Shown: positions 51,186-60,232 of the stretch, piece after piece
Layout: the number at the start of each line of letters is the position of its first letter
Position numbering within the stretch: the stretch's first letter is position 1
Source: Winogradskyella schleiferi
GTDB taxonomy: Bacteria > Bacteroidota > Bacteroidia > Flavobacteriales > Flavobacteriaceae
Direction: 5' to 3'
Length of the DNA stretch: 64,000 nt
NCBI RefSeq assembly: GCF_013394655.1
Contig: NZ_CP053351.1
Location: 372,001-436,000, forward strand
Program-made: the position numbers and the translations under genes
Notes under the pieces: model-generated
Seen by the model: only the letters and a program-made list of their open reading frames with translations
What the model was told of the DNA's origin: nothing
Databases searched by the model: none

Positions 51186-54100
51186 TTAGTTACGATATTC
51201 TGTTGGACTTTGGTCATATTCTTCCTTAAAAGCCTTACTAAACCAATTGGGATCGTTAAATCCTGTAGTATATGCAATTTCTGAAACCGATAAATGCGTA
51301 GTTTTTAGTAGTTCTTTTCCTTTTTCCAGTCGTACTTTTCTGATAAAAATAGCAGTACTTGTATTGGAAATTGCTTTGAGTTTTCTGTAAAGTTGCGAGT
51401 CACTCATTGCCATAAATTTGGCTAGTTCTGTAGCACCGAAATTAGAATTGTCAAGATTTTTATGGATAGCATCGATGACTGTATTTAGAAAGATGAGGTT
51501 TTTATCTGTAGTATCTTTTTTTTGTTCTGTTTTTCCTACAACCGTATTTACTGCATAGTTTTCCTGAAGTTTTTTGCGTTTTGAAATGAGCATTTGCATA
51601 CGCAAACGTAATTCCTCCTTTTGAAATGGTTTGGTTAAATAAGCATCTGCACCACTTGTAATGCCTTGAATTTTATCTTCTTGCATCGCTTTTGAGGTCA
51701 ACATTATGATAGGGATGTGGTTGGTGGTGGTATTAGACTGTAGCTTTTCCGTAAACTCGTAACCATCCATTATGGGCATCATCACATCTGTAATTACAAC
51801 GTCGGGAATATTTTGTTTTGCACTTTCTAAACCTTTTTTTCCGTCTTTGGCAAAACTGACTTTATAATCTGGCTGTAAGCAAGAAGCGATATAGCGTGCC
51901 ATATCTGCATTATCTTCAACAATTAAAACCCTGTTTGTATCTTCGTCTGTGATACTATCATCTAATTGCGGAACAGCTGTGCCGAACGTCATCTGCTTTT
52001 CTAATTGTACCAGTTGTTTTTCTTGAGCAATATTGGTAATTGGTAAGGTAATAGTAAAGCTTGTGCCTTTGTTTAATTTTGAAGTTACTTCAATTGTGCC
52101 GTTTAATAGTTCAACCAGTTCTTTCGTTAAAGCAAGACCAATACCTGTTCCTTGTGTTATTTGATGTTCGTTATTTTCAACCTGAAAAAAGCGATCGAAT
52201 ATAAAAGGTAATTCGTCTTTAGAAATGCCATAGCCATCGTCTTTTACCTCTAGTTTTAAACTGTTGTTTACATTTTCAACTTTAATTTTTATTTTAGAAT
52301 TTTCAGGAGAAAACTTTAAGGCGTTTGAAATAAGGTTTGTTAGAATCTGACGCATTTTTTCGGCATCAAAATCCATGATAATTTCATTTTGGTTAGAACT
52401 GAAATTCAAATTGATACGCTTATCTGAAGCAATACTCACGAAACTTTGAACGATTTGTTTTGAGAATGAAACAATATCATTTTGAATGAGATTTAAGTTC
52501 AGTTGGCCTTTTTCCAATTTTGCTAAATCTAGCATTTGGTTGACTAAATTGAGCAGGTTATTGCTATTCTGTTCTATAGTATCTAGCGAAGTGCTAACGT
52601 CATTTTTTGCAGAATAATGTTCTTTTAAGTTGCCAAGATAACCTAGTATAATAGTCAAAGGTGTTCTAAATTCGTGCGTAATGTTGGTAATAAAGCGCGA
52701 TTTCAAATTATCTAATTCCTGTAGGCGTTTGGATTCCTGTCCAGCAATTTGCCGTTGTAACCTTGTGGTATAAAAAGCATACATAATACCCAGAAAACCT
52801 AGCAAATATAGAAGATAGGCTAGATTGCTTTTGTACCAAGGAGGTGAGACGATAATTGCAAGTTGTAAAGGATCGGTTTTCCATAACTTATTTCTAGACT
52901 TACCTTGAAGCTCAATATTGTGTTTACCCTTTGGTAAATCCAATAATTGAATCTCTCTACTTTCTTTTATGGAATTCCAATCAGAATTATTTAATCGATA
53001 TACAAATTGGGTGTTCTTTTGAGGTCTTAAATTTAAATCTGAAAATGCTATTGTACAGGGGAAATCATCATAATTCAGTTTAATGGATTTACTCTCAGTT
53101 ATGCTTGTTTTTAGAACCTTACTGTTGTTCACAGGATTAATGATCTTACCTTTTATCCTTAATTCCGTTAATAATAATTGTCCATGGGTGTCTAGCTGAC
53201 TAATAGTTTTTGGATTAAAACTATTGAAGCCATTTATGCCACCAAAATAAAGTTGATTGTTGATGGTATCATTAAAAGACGCACCTAAATTAAATTCAGT
53301 ACTTTGTAAACCATCTTTAATTGTAAATTGGGTAAATCGTTCTTTGCGCTTATCAAATTTGAAAAGCCCAGAGTTTGTAGATATCCAGAGGTGAGACATT
53401 TTGTCTTCCAAAATACTATAAACATAAGTATTACTCAATCCATGGCTTTCATTGTATTGCTTAAAAGTGGTATCTGCTTTATTGAATTTATGTAGTCCGT
53501 TTTGAGTTGCTACCCATAAAATTCCATCTTTATCATGATAGGTGTGTAAAGTCGTATTGCTTTTTAATGAAGCTGTATTAGTTTTATCCGCTTTATAAAC
53601 TGTGAAATTAGGATCGGAATAGCTGGAGCTTTTAAATTTTAATTTATTAAGACCATTTTCTGATGTAATCCAGTAATTTGAGTCTGCATCTTGAGTAATA
53701 TTAAATGTAAAATTAGAACTGATTGAATTTTTATTTGGATTATAATTATACCTTTCAAAGGCATATATACTTTCTTCTAAGTTACCTATGAATCTATTGA
53801 TGCCACCACCATAAGTCGTTATCCAAATGTAATTGTTGTGATCTAAAAACACACTTCTCGTTTTATTGTCACTCAGGGAGTTTATATTATTTTTTTCAGA
53901 AAAGAGAGAAATAAGCCTTGGATGCTCAGGATCAAAATTGTTGAGATCTAACACAGATACGCCTTTTGTAGTTGCTAGCCATAAGTTGTTCTTGGCGTCT
54001 ATGGCCATGCCTCTTATAACGTTATATGCTAGTGCCTGATCCGTGTTCTCCATTGTGATGTAGGTAATATTATTGAAGTTGTCAATACAATTTAAACCAT

Positions 54101-55211
54101 CTCTGGTTCCAATAAATGTGTAATCCTCTGTTTTTAATATCGAAAACACATAGTTATTATTAATTGCAGGAGAGGATAATGAATTGATGGTTTTAAAAAC
54201 TGGTGTTTTTAAGGAGGCAACATCTAAATTGTTAGTGCCTATCCAAATTAAATCATTATCTATTAGAATGTCGTAAACGCGATTAGAGGTTATAGAATTG
54301 ATATTATCCTTATCGCCTTTATAAATTAAAACATTTTCGAACTGATGGTTTTTAGGATTAAAATCTTTTAGGATGTAAAGGCCATTATCTGTTCCTACAT
54401 ATAAAATGTTGTTTTTGGAAGTCAGCGATTCTATCACTAAGCTTTCCGTAAGTGGATTATTATACTGTTTGAGTTGAAGATTGATTAAGTTTTTGGATTT
54501 TGGTTGAAATTGAAACAGGCCAATTGAGGTGCCAATTAAAAGTTTGTTATCGAAGACGTACATCTCGTTGATAATACCCAAAGGTTTATCAAGGTTTAAT
54601 TCTTCAAAATTTAAACTTTTGTGCTCGTTAAGATTTACTTTGAAAATACGGCCGTCAGCAGAACCTAAATACAAATTGTCATCAATAATGATAGATGATG
54701 ATATTAGCAGTGTCATATCATCAAGGGGCTTTAAATGTTTAAACTTGTAGCTTTCTCCATGTTTAGTAAACATAAAAACGCCACTATCTAGAGAGGTTGC
54801 ATATACATTGCCTTGGTTGTCTTTTAATAAACTGGTGCAGTTACCTGTCTCGAATTGCGTTTTTGAGAAGACATCTGTTTTAGAATTATAAAAGCAAACA
54901 CCATTGTTAGCAGTTGCTATCCAAATGGTACCATCTTTATTTTCGATAATATCATTGATGAATTTCCCTGAAACAGCTAAAGAATCAGATTCATTTTTTC
55001 TGAAGACGCGAAATGTATTTCCGTCAAAACGATTTAAACCATCTTGGGTACCTAACCACAAAAATCCTTTTGAATCTTTTAAAATACAACGAATAGTTTG
55101 CTGTGACAAACCTTTCTCTAATCCATAATGGTAAAAGCTTAAATCTTGCGCAAAGAGCAAAGTTGTATTTACAATAATAACCAGTATGAAATAAAAATAG
55201 TTGCGTTGCAT
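51186..55211 (-). CDS. hybrid two-component system regulator (HTCS)
   Basis: A 1341-residue one-protein two-component system. In order: signal peptide, about 14 beta-propeller repeats (Reg_prop type, for example ILKDSKGFLWLGTQDGLNRF) forming a periplasmic sensor (about 25-690), a Y_Y_Y domain, one membrane helix (near 770-790, LAYLLYLLGFLGIMYAFYTT), HisKA with the phospho-His in NITHEFRTPL (near 844), HATPase, a receiver with phospho-Asp in VVITDVMMPIMDG (near 1142) and a C-terminal AraC-type helix-turn-helix ending EYDQSPTEYRN. Such proteins usually control polysaccharide loci, but no SusC/SusD or glycoside hydrolase genes are visible nearby. Confidence 0.95.
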   Translation of the reverse strand: MQRNYFYFILVIIVNTTLLFAQDLSFYHYGLEKGLSQQTIRCILKDSKGFLWLGTQDGLNRFDGNTFRVFRKNESDSLAVSGKFINDIIENKDGTIWIATANNGVCFYNSKTDVFSKTQFETGNCTSLLKDNQGNVYATSLDSGVFMFTKHGESYKFKHLKPLDDMTLLISSSIIIDDNLYLGSADGRIFKVNLNEHKSLNFEELNLDKPLGIINEMYVFDNKLLIGTSIGLFQFQPKSKNLINLQLKQYNNPLTESLVIESLTSKNNILYVGTDNGLYILKDFNPKNHQFENVLIYKGDKDNINSITSNRVYDILIDNDLIWIGTNNLDVASLKTPVFKTINSLSSPAINNNYVFSILKTEDYTFIGTRDGLNCIDNFNNITYITMENTDQALAYNVIRGMAIDAKNNLWLATTKGVSVLDLNNFDPEHPRLISLFSEKNNINSLSDNKTRSVFLDHNNYIWITTYGGGINRFIGNLEESIYAFERYNYNPNKNSISSNFTFNITQDADSNYWITSENGLNKLKFKSSSYSDPNFTVYKADKTNTASLKSNTTLHTYHDKDGILWVATQNGLHKFNKADTTFKQYNESHGLSNTYVYSILEDKMSHLWISTNSGLFKFDKRKERFTQFTIKDGLQSTEFNLGASFNDTINNQLYFGGINGFNSFNPKTISQLDTHGQLLLTELRIKGKIINPVNNSKVLKTSITESKSIKLNYDDFPCTIAFSDLNLRPQKNTQFVYRLNNSDWNSIKESREIQLLDLPKGKHNIELQGKSRNKLWKTDPLQLAIIVSPPWYKSNLAYLLYLLGFLGIMYAFYTTRLQRQIAGQESKRLQELDNLKSRFITNITHEFRTPLTIILGYLGNLKEHYSAKNDVSTSLDTIEQNSNNLLNLVNQMLDLAKLEKGQLNLNLIQNDIVSFSKQIVQSFVSIASDKRINLNFSSNQNEIIMDFDAEKMRQILTNLISNALKFSPENSKIKIKVENVNNSLKLEVKDDGYGISKDELPFIFDRFFQVENNEHQITQGTGIGLALTKELVELLNGTIEVTSKLNKGTSFTITLPITNIAQEKQLVQLEKQMTFGTAVPQLDDSITDEDTNRVLIVEDNADMARYIASCLQPDYKVSFAKDGKKGLESAKQNIPDVVITDVMMPIMDGYEFTEKLQSNTTTNHIPIIMLTSKAMQEDKIQGITSGADAYLTKPFQKEELRLRMQMLISKRKKLQENYAVNTVVGKTEQKKDTTDKNLIFLNTVIDAIHKNLDNSNFGATELAKFMAMSDSQLYRKLKAISNTSTAIFIRKVRLEKGKELLKTTHLSVSEIAYTTGFNDPNWFSKAFKEEYDQSPTEYRN

Positions 55212-55336
55212 TGATTTAATTAATACTTATTCCCAACTAAAAATACAATAAATTCTTTTTATAAAAAGCTTGGTTTAATCTCAACGTAATTCCTATTAGT
55301 GACCTGAGCTATTGAAAATAAACGACTTAAAACAAA

Positions 55337-55364
55337 AAAGCCGAAACATAAGTTTCGACTTTTA
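55337..55364 (-). terminator. terminator below small secreted protein gene
   Basis: A hairpin (CGAAAC/GTTTCG core, extended by AAAAG/CTTTT across single mismatches) is followed leftward by TTTTTTGTTTT. It ends the transcript of the gene at 55407. Confidence 0.82.
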
Positions 55365-55406
55365 AATATTGGTTAATAGCAAAATATATTGGTAAATTTT
55401 ATTGGC

Positions 55407-55658
55407 TTAACAAAGTTTTTTAGTCTTAACTCTAATCTGAAGACTTTTTCTGTAAGCTTTAATACTGATAATTTCGTTACTCTTTTTACGATTCATTTTT
55501 AAAATCGTAGCTTTAACTTTCGCAGAAATATTAGTTGTTTTAACTTCTGGCTTAACAGTTTCAACACGTTCAGTTTCATTGTTAACTATTACATCTTGTT
55601 GTGCATAACCTGCGAAAGACATTGTTAAGAATACTAAAAGAATTAAAGCGGTTTTCAT
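55407..55658 (-). CDS. small secreted basic protein
   Basis: 83 residues with a signal peptide (MKTALILLVFLTMSFAGYAQ) and a basic mature part rich in Lys, Arg and Val, ending VKTKKLC with a C-terminal cysteine. No conserved domain is recognised. It is monocistronic with its own terminator. Confidence 0.6.
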   Translation of the reverse strand: MKTALILLVFLTMSFAGYAQQDVIVNNETERVETVKPEVKTTNISAKVKATILKMNRKKSNEIISIKAYRKSLQIRVKTKKLC

Positions 55659-55934
55659 AATCGTAGGAAATTATATTTGTTTTAACTTCGAGTCAAAGAA
55701 ACAGAATAGCTTTGGATGTCGATGAAAAATTTAGATGAAACCGATCGATAATTAGACAACAGGAATGCAAGAGCGAAAAACTTCGACCAAATACACAAAA
55801 CGGGCTTGTAGCCCTTTAAAAACGTTAATTTTAATGTTTAACAACACTATATTTAGGATGAAAAACACATTCTAATTAAATCTTTCGATGAAATACATAA
55901 ATTCAGTTTTAAAAGCTTAATAAAACATACATAT
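55659..55934. other. divergent intergenic region
   Basis: About 276 bp between the small secreted protein gene and the divergent aldehyde dehydrogenase gene. It contains a GGGCT-TGT-AGCCC hairpin near 55813-55825. No gene is seen. Confidence 0.5.
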
Positions 55935-57338
55935 ATGAATGATAACCCCTTTTTTGAATTGTTTAGTAAGCAACAGCAAAATCAATTTGCTGTAGGGAAT
56001 ACCACCTATAAACAAAGACTAAAAAAATTAAACACACTTCAGCAAGCCATAGAAGTGACCTATAGATCACAAATACAAGAAGCTTTGCAAATGGATCTAG
56101 GCAAACCTGTGGTAGAAGCGGAACTTACAGAAATCTATGCCATTATCGGAGATATAAAGCACGCTAAAAAGCATTTGAGACAATGGATGAAAAAACAAAG
56201 CGTAGAAACGCCACTGTCAATGTTAGGTTCTAGCTCTTACATTACATATGAACCTAAAGGCGTTTGTTTAATTATTTCGCCGTGGAACTTTCCTTTTAAT
56301 TTGACATTTGGACCATTGGTATCTGCCATTGCCGCAGGAAACACAGCGATCATTAAACCTTCTGAAATGACACCAAACTCTTCTTCACTAATGGCAAAGA
56401 TTATTGAGGATGTATTTCCTGAAGACGAAGTTGCGTTAGTTGAAGGTGAAGTAGAGGTTTCAACGGAATTATTAAAGCTGCCTTTTAATCATATCTTTTT
56501 TACGGGCTCTCCGAAAGTTGGGAAAATAGTTATGGAAGCGGCCTCAAAGCATTTAGCTTCTGTAACTTTAGAACTTGGAGGGAAATCGCCGACCATAGTT
56601 GATAAAACTGCCAATATTGATAAAGCCGCAAAGAAAATTATGTGGGCTAAATTTTTGAATTGTGGTCAGATCTGTGTCTCGCCAGATTATGTATTGATAG
56701 ATGAAAGCGTAAAATTGCCATTCATTAAATCATGTAAAAAATGGCTTCAAACTTTTTATAATGATAATCCAAAGGCATCGGATTCCTACGGAAACATAGT
56801 AACGGATAAACATTTTGAACGCTTAAGTTCTTATCTTGAAAATGCTAAAACACTTAATGCTAAATTTGAAGTTGGCGGCGAAACCGATAGCAGTTCAAAA
56901 TTTATTGAACCTACCATTATTTCAGATTTAAAGCCTGAAGCTAAACTGTTGGAAGAAGAAATATTCGGCCCTATATTGCCCATTGTGACTTATGAGAGTT
57001 TGGATATGGCCATTGCCTATGTCAACTCCAAACCGAGACCATTAGCGCTTTATATTTATAGTAAAAGCAAAACGAACACCAACAAAATTTTAAACAACAC
57101 TAGAGCAGGAGGTAGCTGCATCAATAATAGCGTGCTGCATTATGCTAATCATAATCTGCCTTTTGGTGGCACCAACAATAGTGGTATTGGAAAAAGCCAT
57201 GGGTTTTTTGGCTTTAAGGCGTTTAGTAATGAGCGCTCGGTTTTAAAACAACATACGTTTGGAGTTACGGAGTTGTTGTTTCCGCCTTATAGTGGGTTTA
57301 AGGAGAAGTTGGCTAGACTAACTATAAAATGGTTTTAG
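55935..57338 (+). CDS. aldehyde dehydrogenase, class 3-like
   Basis: NAD(P)-dependent oxidation of an aldehyde to the acid. The 467-residue protein has SPWNFPFNL (the oxyanion Asn), TFTGSPKVG-like FFTGSPKVGKIV, the catalytic Glu in TLELGGKSPT (near 213) and the nucleophile Cys in NCGQICVSPDY (near 247). The short N-terminus, the hydrophobic ending GFKEKLARLTIKWF and the length fit the ALDH3/fatty-aldehyde type. Substrate unknown. A bidirectional terminator follows. Confidence 0.93.
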   Translation: MNDNPFFELFSKQQQNQFAVGNTTYKQRLKKLNTLQQAIEVTYRSQIQEALQMDLGKPVVEAELTEIYAIIGDIKHAKKHLRQWMKKQSVETPLSMLGSSSYITYEPKGVCLIISPWNFPFNLTFGPLVSAIAAGNTAIIKPSEMTPNSSSLMAKIIEDVFPEDEVALVEGEVEVSTELLKLPFNHIFFTGSPKVGKIVMEAASKHLASVTLELGGKSPTIVDKTANIDKAAKKIMWAKFLNCGQICVSPDYVLIDESVKLPFIKSCKKWLQTFYNDNPKASDSYGNIVTDKHFERLSSYLENAKTLNAKFEVGGETDSSSKFIEPTIISDLKPEAKLLEEEIFGPILPIVTYESLDMAIAYVNSKPRPLALYIYSKSKTNTNKILNNTRAGGSCINNSVLHYANHNLPFGGTNNSGIGKSHGFFGFKAFSNERSVLKQHTFGVTELLFPPYSGFKEKLARLTIKWF

Positions 57339-57347
57339 TTAAAAAGA

Positions 57348-57377
57348 AAAAAAGCCGCTCCCTACAGCGACTTTTTC
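57348..57377 (+). terminator. bidirectional terminator after aldehyde dehydrogenase
   Basis: The stem pairs AAAAAGCCGCT with AGCGACTTTTT (one mismatch). T-runs are present on both strands, so it can end this gene and the convergent FG-GAP protein gene. A second perfect hairpin (TGATTGAAA/TTTCAATCA) lies at about 57390-57419. Confidence 0.85.
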
Positions 57378-57471
57378 CAAAAAAAACATGATTGAAATCT
57401 ATCTTTTGCTTTCAATCATTCAACTTATTTGATAATAAATTATTTATGTAATTGGCAATGCCCAATTTTTT

Positions 57472-59220
57472 TTAATCTATAACCATAACTGCACCAGAAT
57501 TAGCACTTGAGTTATCATTAAAATCTCCACCAACACCAGTAGCATTGCTATCTTCGGAAAAAACGCTTGCTACGATATTACAACCATCATTAGCTATTGC
57601 TATTGAAGCACCGAATTCGTCAGAAAAGTCAGTTACAATATTTTTAATATAGGCCTCTTCTGTCCACACACCATTATTACGCTTAAAAGCATATACAGCT
57701 CCAGAATTAGAGCGTGAATTATTTGATTGATTCCCGTTAAACCCAGTGGCACTGCTGTCTTCACTCGAAACTGTTACTAATAATCTTTTTCCATTGCCAC
57801 TTAAGGAGACTACACGACCAAACAAGTCGTTCGATTCTGTAAATGAGGCTTTTATGTATGCTTCTTCGATCCAGTTTCCAGAATACTTTTCAAATATGTA
57901 AACAGCACCTGCATTAGTTACGGAATTGTTAGTATTGTCACCGTTTATTCCCGTGGCGGAACTATCCTCTCCCCATAAGCCAACCGCAATAAGGTTGCCG
58001 TCATTACTTATGCTTACTGTCCATCCAAATTGATCATTGGCATCTATTACGCTGGGTTTAATATATGTAGTTTGACTCCAGGTGGTACCGCTTCTTTCAA
58101 AAACATAAACAGCTCCAGGCCTACTGGCTGAATTGTCTGTTTGGTTGCTATTTATACCAGTTGATAAACTTGATTCTCCACGAGCTCCTACCACCAGAGT
58201 AGAACCATCTGCATTTATATCAATACTACCTCCAAATTCATCAAAGTTGTCTGTATTTGAGGCTTTTATATAGGCTTGTTGAGACCATGTGCCGGAATTG
58301 TTTTCAAAAATATAAACTGCACCAGAACCCGTTGACGAATTGTTAGTTTCGTCACCGTTAACACCTGTGGCATTACTTTCTTCTCCAGTAGCAGATACTA
58401 CTAAGTACGAGCCATCATCACTAATAGCAATTGATCTGCCAAATAAATCACCAGCTTCAGTATTTGAAGCTTTTACATAAGCAATTTGTGACCAAGAGCC
58501 ATTGTTTTCAAAAATATAGACAGCACCAGTATTACTACCGGCCGAATTATTTGATTGATCTCCATTAACACCGGTTGCATTACTTCGCTCACCAGTTGCT
58601 GAAACGGCTAGTATACTGCCGTCATAATTTAATGAAACGTCTGAGCCAAAACGATCATTCGCATCTGTATTTGAAGCTTTTATATAAGCTTCTTGCGTCC
58701 ATGTTCCACTATTATTTACAAAGACATAAACGGCTCCTGCAATACTAGCTGAATTATCTGTTTGATTTCCATTTATCCCTGTGGCATTACTATCTTCGCC
58801 TGAAGCACCAACAGCTATACGCAACCCATCTCCACTAATAGCTACAGATTTACCAAATTGATCACTGTTATTGGTGTTTGAGGCTTTAATGTATGCTGAA
58901 TAGTTGGAAGGTGGTAACTTTTCAAACTCCATCGATGCAGTTCCAGTTCCATTATCTCCAAGGCATAACCATTTTCCGTTTATGCGAAAACAAATTTTAT
59001 CTCGTGATGTATCATAAACAACGGTTCCATTAATTGCTGGGTTTCCCTGAGTATCCGTAACGTTTTCAATATTTGTAACTCTAGGTAGAACAAGTCCAGA
59101 GTTACTGGAAACAATATCTAGTGCTCCTTCAGGATTTGTAGTGCCAATACCAACTTGAGCGCTTATAGCATAAGAAAATAGAAGTAATAACAAAACAGCC
59201 CGTAGGTTTTGAACGTTCAT
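57472..59220 (-). CDS. surface protein with seven FG-GAP-like repeats
   Basis: About 582 residues from the ATG at 59220, which starts the signal peptide MNVQNLRAVLLLLLFSYAIS. The mature protein begins AQVGIGTTNPEGALDI, the same opening as the surface protein at 47770. After a short domain with two cysteines (KICFRINGKWLCLGD) come seven repeats of about 62-65 residues, each with the frame AYIKASNT-x4-FG-x-S-x2-S-x-DG ... ATGxNG ... GAVYVF. These are FG-GAP-like blades forming a seven-bladed propeller. It probably binds surface or matrix ligands. No C-terminal sorting domain is seen. Confidence 0.85.
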   Translation of the reverse strand: MNVQNLRAVLLLLLFSYAISAQVGIGTTNPEGALDIVSSNSGLVLPRVTNIENVTDTQGNPAINGTVVYDTSRDKICFRINGKWLCLGDNGTGTASMEFEKLPPSNYSAYIKASNTNNSDQFGKSVAISGDGLRIAVGASGEDSNATGINGNQTDNSASIAGAVYVFVNNSGTWTQEAYIKASNTDANDRFGSDVSLNYDGSILAVSATGERSNATGVNGDQSNNSAGSNTGAVYIFENNGSWSQIAYVKASNTEAGDLFGRSIAISDDGSYLVVSATGEESNATGVNGDETNNSSTGSGAVYIFENNSGTWSQQAYIKASNTDNFDEFGGSIDINADGSTLVVGARGESSLSTGINSNQTDNSASRPGAVYVFERSGTTWSQTTYIKPSVIDANDQFGWTVSISNDGNLIAVGLWGEDSSATGINGDNTNNSVTNAGAVYIFEKYSGNWIEEAYIKASFTESNDLFGRVVSLSGNGKRLLVTVSSEDSSATGFNGNQSNNSRSNSGAVYAFKRNNGVWTEEAYIKNIVTDFSDEFGASIAIANDGCNIVASVFSEDSNATGVGGDFNDNSSANSGAVMVID

Positions 59221-59247
59221 AATAACACGTTTTAAGTCGTCCACATT

Positions 59248-59288
59248 AAAAACGACTTGAGGAATTGCCTCTTTGGTAAGTCGTTTTT
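59248..59288 (-). terminator. hairpin in leader of FG-GAP gene / below LytTR gene
   Basis: An 11-bp perfect stem (AAAAACGACTT with AAGTCGTTTTT) encloses a smaller GAGG/CCTC hairpin; leftward it ends in GTTTTTAATG. It could end the LytTR gene transcript, or regulate the FG-GAP gene, since its arm can also pair with ACGACTT at 59233-59240. Confidence 0.6.
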
Positions 59289-59433
59289 AAAGGACGATTA
59301 CTGATTAATAGCAAAATAAAGCTAATTCAAAATCAGAGTTTTGGAAGTTTATTTTTAGTGAATGGGCTTTTTTATATAGTGAATGCAGATTAACATAGGA
59401 AATGTGAATTTCAGGGATTACCGTTAATCTTAA

Positions 59434-60123
59434 TTATATGTTTTTCAACTTACTGATTACTAAATATTTTTGGGAAGCACTAAGTGGAATACTCTCATTG
59501 TTAAGGGAAAGGGTGTTTTTATCTACACTGCGAATATGTTTTAAGTTCACCACATAAGAACGGTGAGATTTCACAAAGTCATTACCTTGTAATTTCTCAG
59601 AAATGTGTTTAAGGGTATGTGGTACCAAGTAGTTTTCAGTATTGGTAATGATGTAGCAGTAGTTATCGAAAGCTTTCAAATATTGTATAGTGCTCTGATT
59701 TAAGCGATGTAGCCTGCCTTCGTGTTTTATGGTTAAAAAATGCTGCTTGGATCCATTATAATTGTGCCAGGCCAACTCAATGTTGGTGCGCAATCCTGTT
59801 TCAGTAAATGGTTTAACAATATAACCAAGTGGATTCGTATGCTTAACACGTTCAATTGTATTAGGATCTGTTTGGGATGAAAGAAATAAATAAGGCAAGT
59901 TCTTTTTATCGAGTTCAGTGGCTAAATCCACGCCATCTTTATCACCAGACAATTGAATATCAATAAGTGTTAAATCTGGTTTTAGTAATTCAATATCTCT
60001 AAGCGCTGTAGTATAATCATCTGCATCTCCAATAGCTAAAAAACCTTGTTTGCGCAAAGCCACCTCAATTGTAGAAACAATTAAGGGTTCGTCTTCAACG
60101 ATAAAGATATTTAGAGATTTCAA
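59434..60123 (-). CDS. LytTR-type response regulator
   Basis: A 229-residue regulator. The receiver domain has the acidic pair E10/D11 and the phospho-acceptor Asp in LTLIDIQLSG (near residue 56). The C-terminal LytTR DNA-binding domain (about 125-225) has FLTIKHEGRLHRLNQSTIQY, VPHTLKHISEKL and FVKSHRSYVVNLKHI. It lies 109 bp downstream of the HisKA_2 kinase gene and is the probable partner. Confidence 0.93.
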   Translation of the reverse strand: MKSLNIFIVEDEPLIVSTIEVALRKQGFLAIGDADDYTTALRDIELLKPDLTLIDIQLSGDKDGVDLATELDKKNLPYLFLSSQTDPNTIERVKHTNPLGYIVKPFTETGLRTNIELAWHNYNGSKQHFLTIKHEGRLHRLNQSTIQYLKAFDNYCYIITNTENYLVPHTLKHISEKLQGNDFVKSHRSYVVNLKHIRSVDKNTLSLNNESIPLSASQKYLVISKLKNI

Positions 60124-60232
60124 AATTTATATATTTAGAATCTTAAACTAAAGAAAGCATATAATTTCATTGTCTTTTTTTAGTGAACGCTGTATTTTTT
60201 TTAGTGAATAGAATTTGTCATAAATTAAAATA

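Noticed and set aside
57472..59220. Periodic DNA of about 190-bp spacing that could be taken for a tandem repeat or CRISPR-like array
   Set aside because: The periodicity is explained by seven FG-GAP-like protein repeats in an intact reading frame; there are no short identical repeats with unique spacers. No CRISPR array was seen anywhere in the window.
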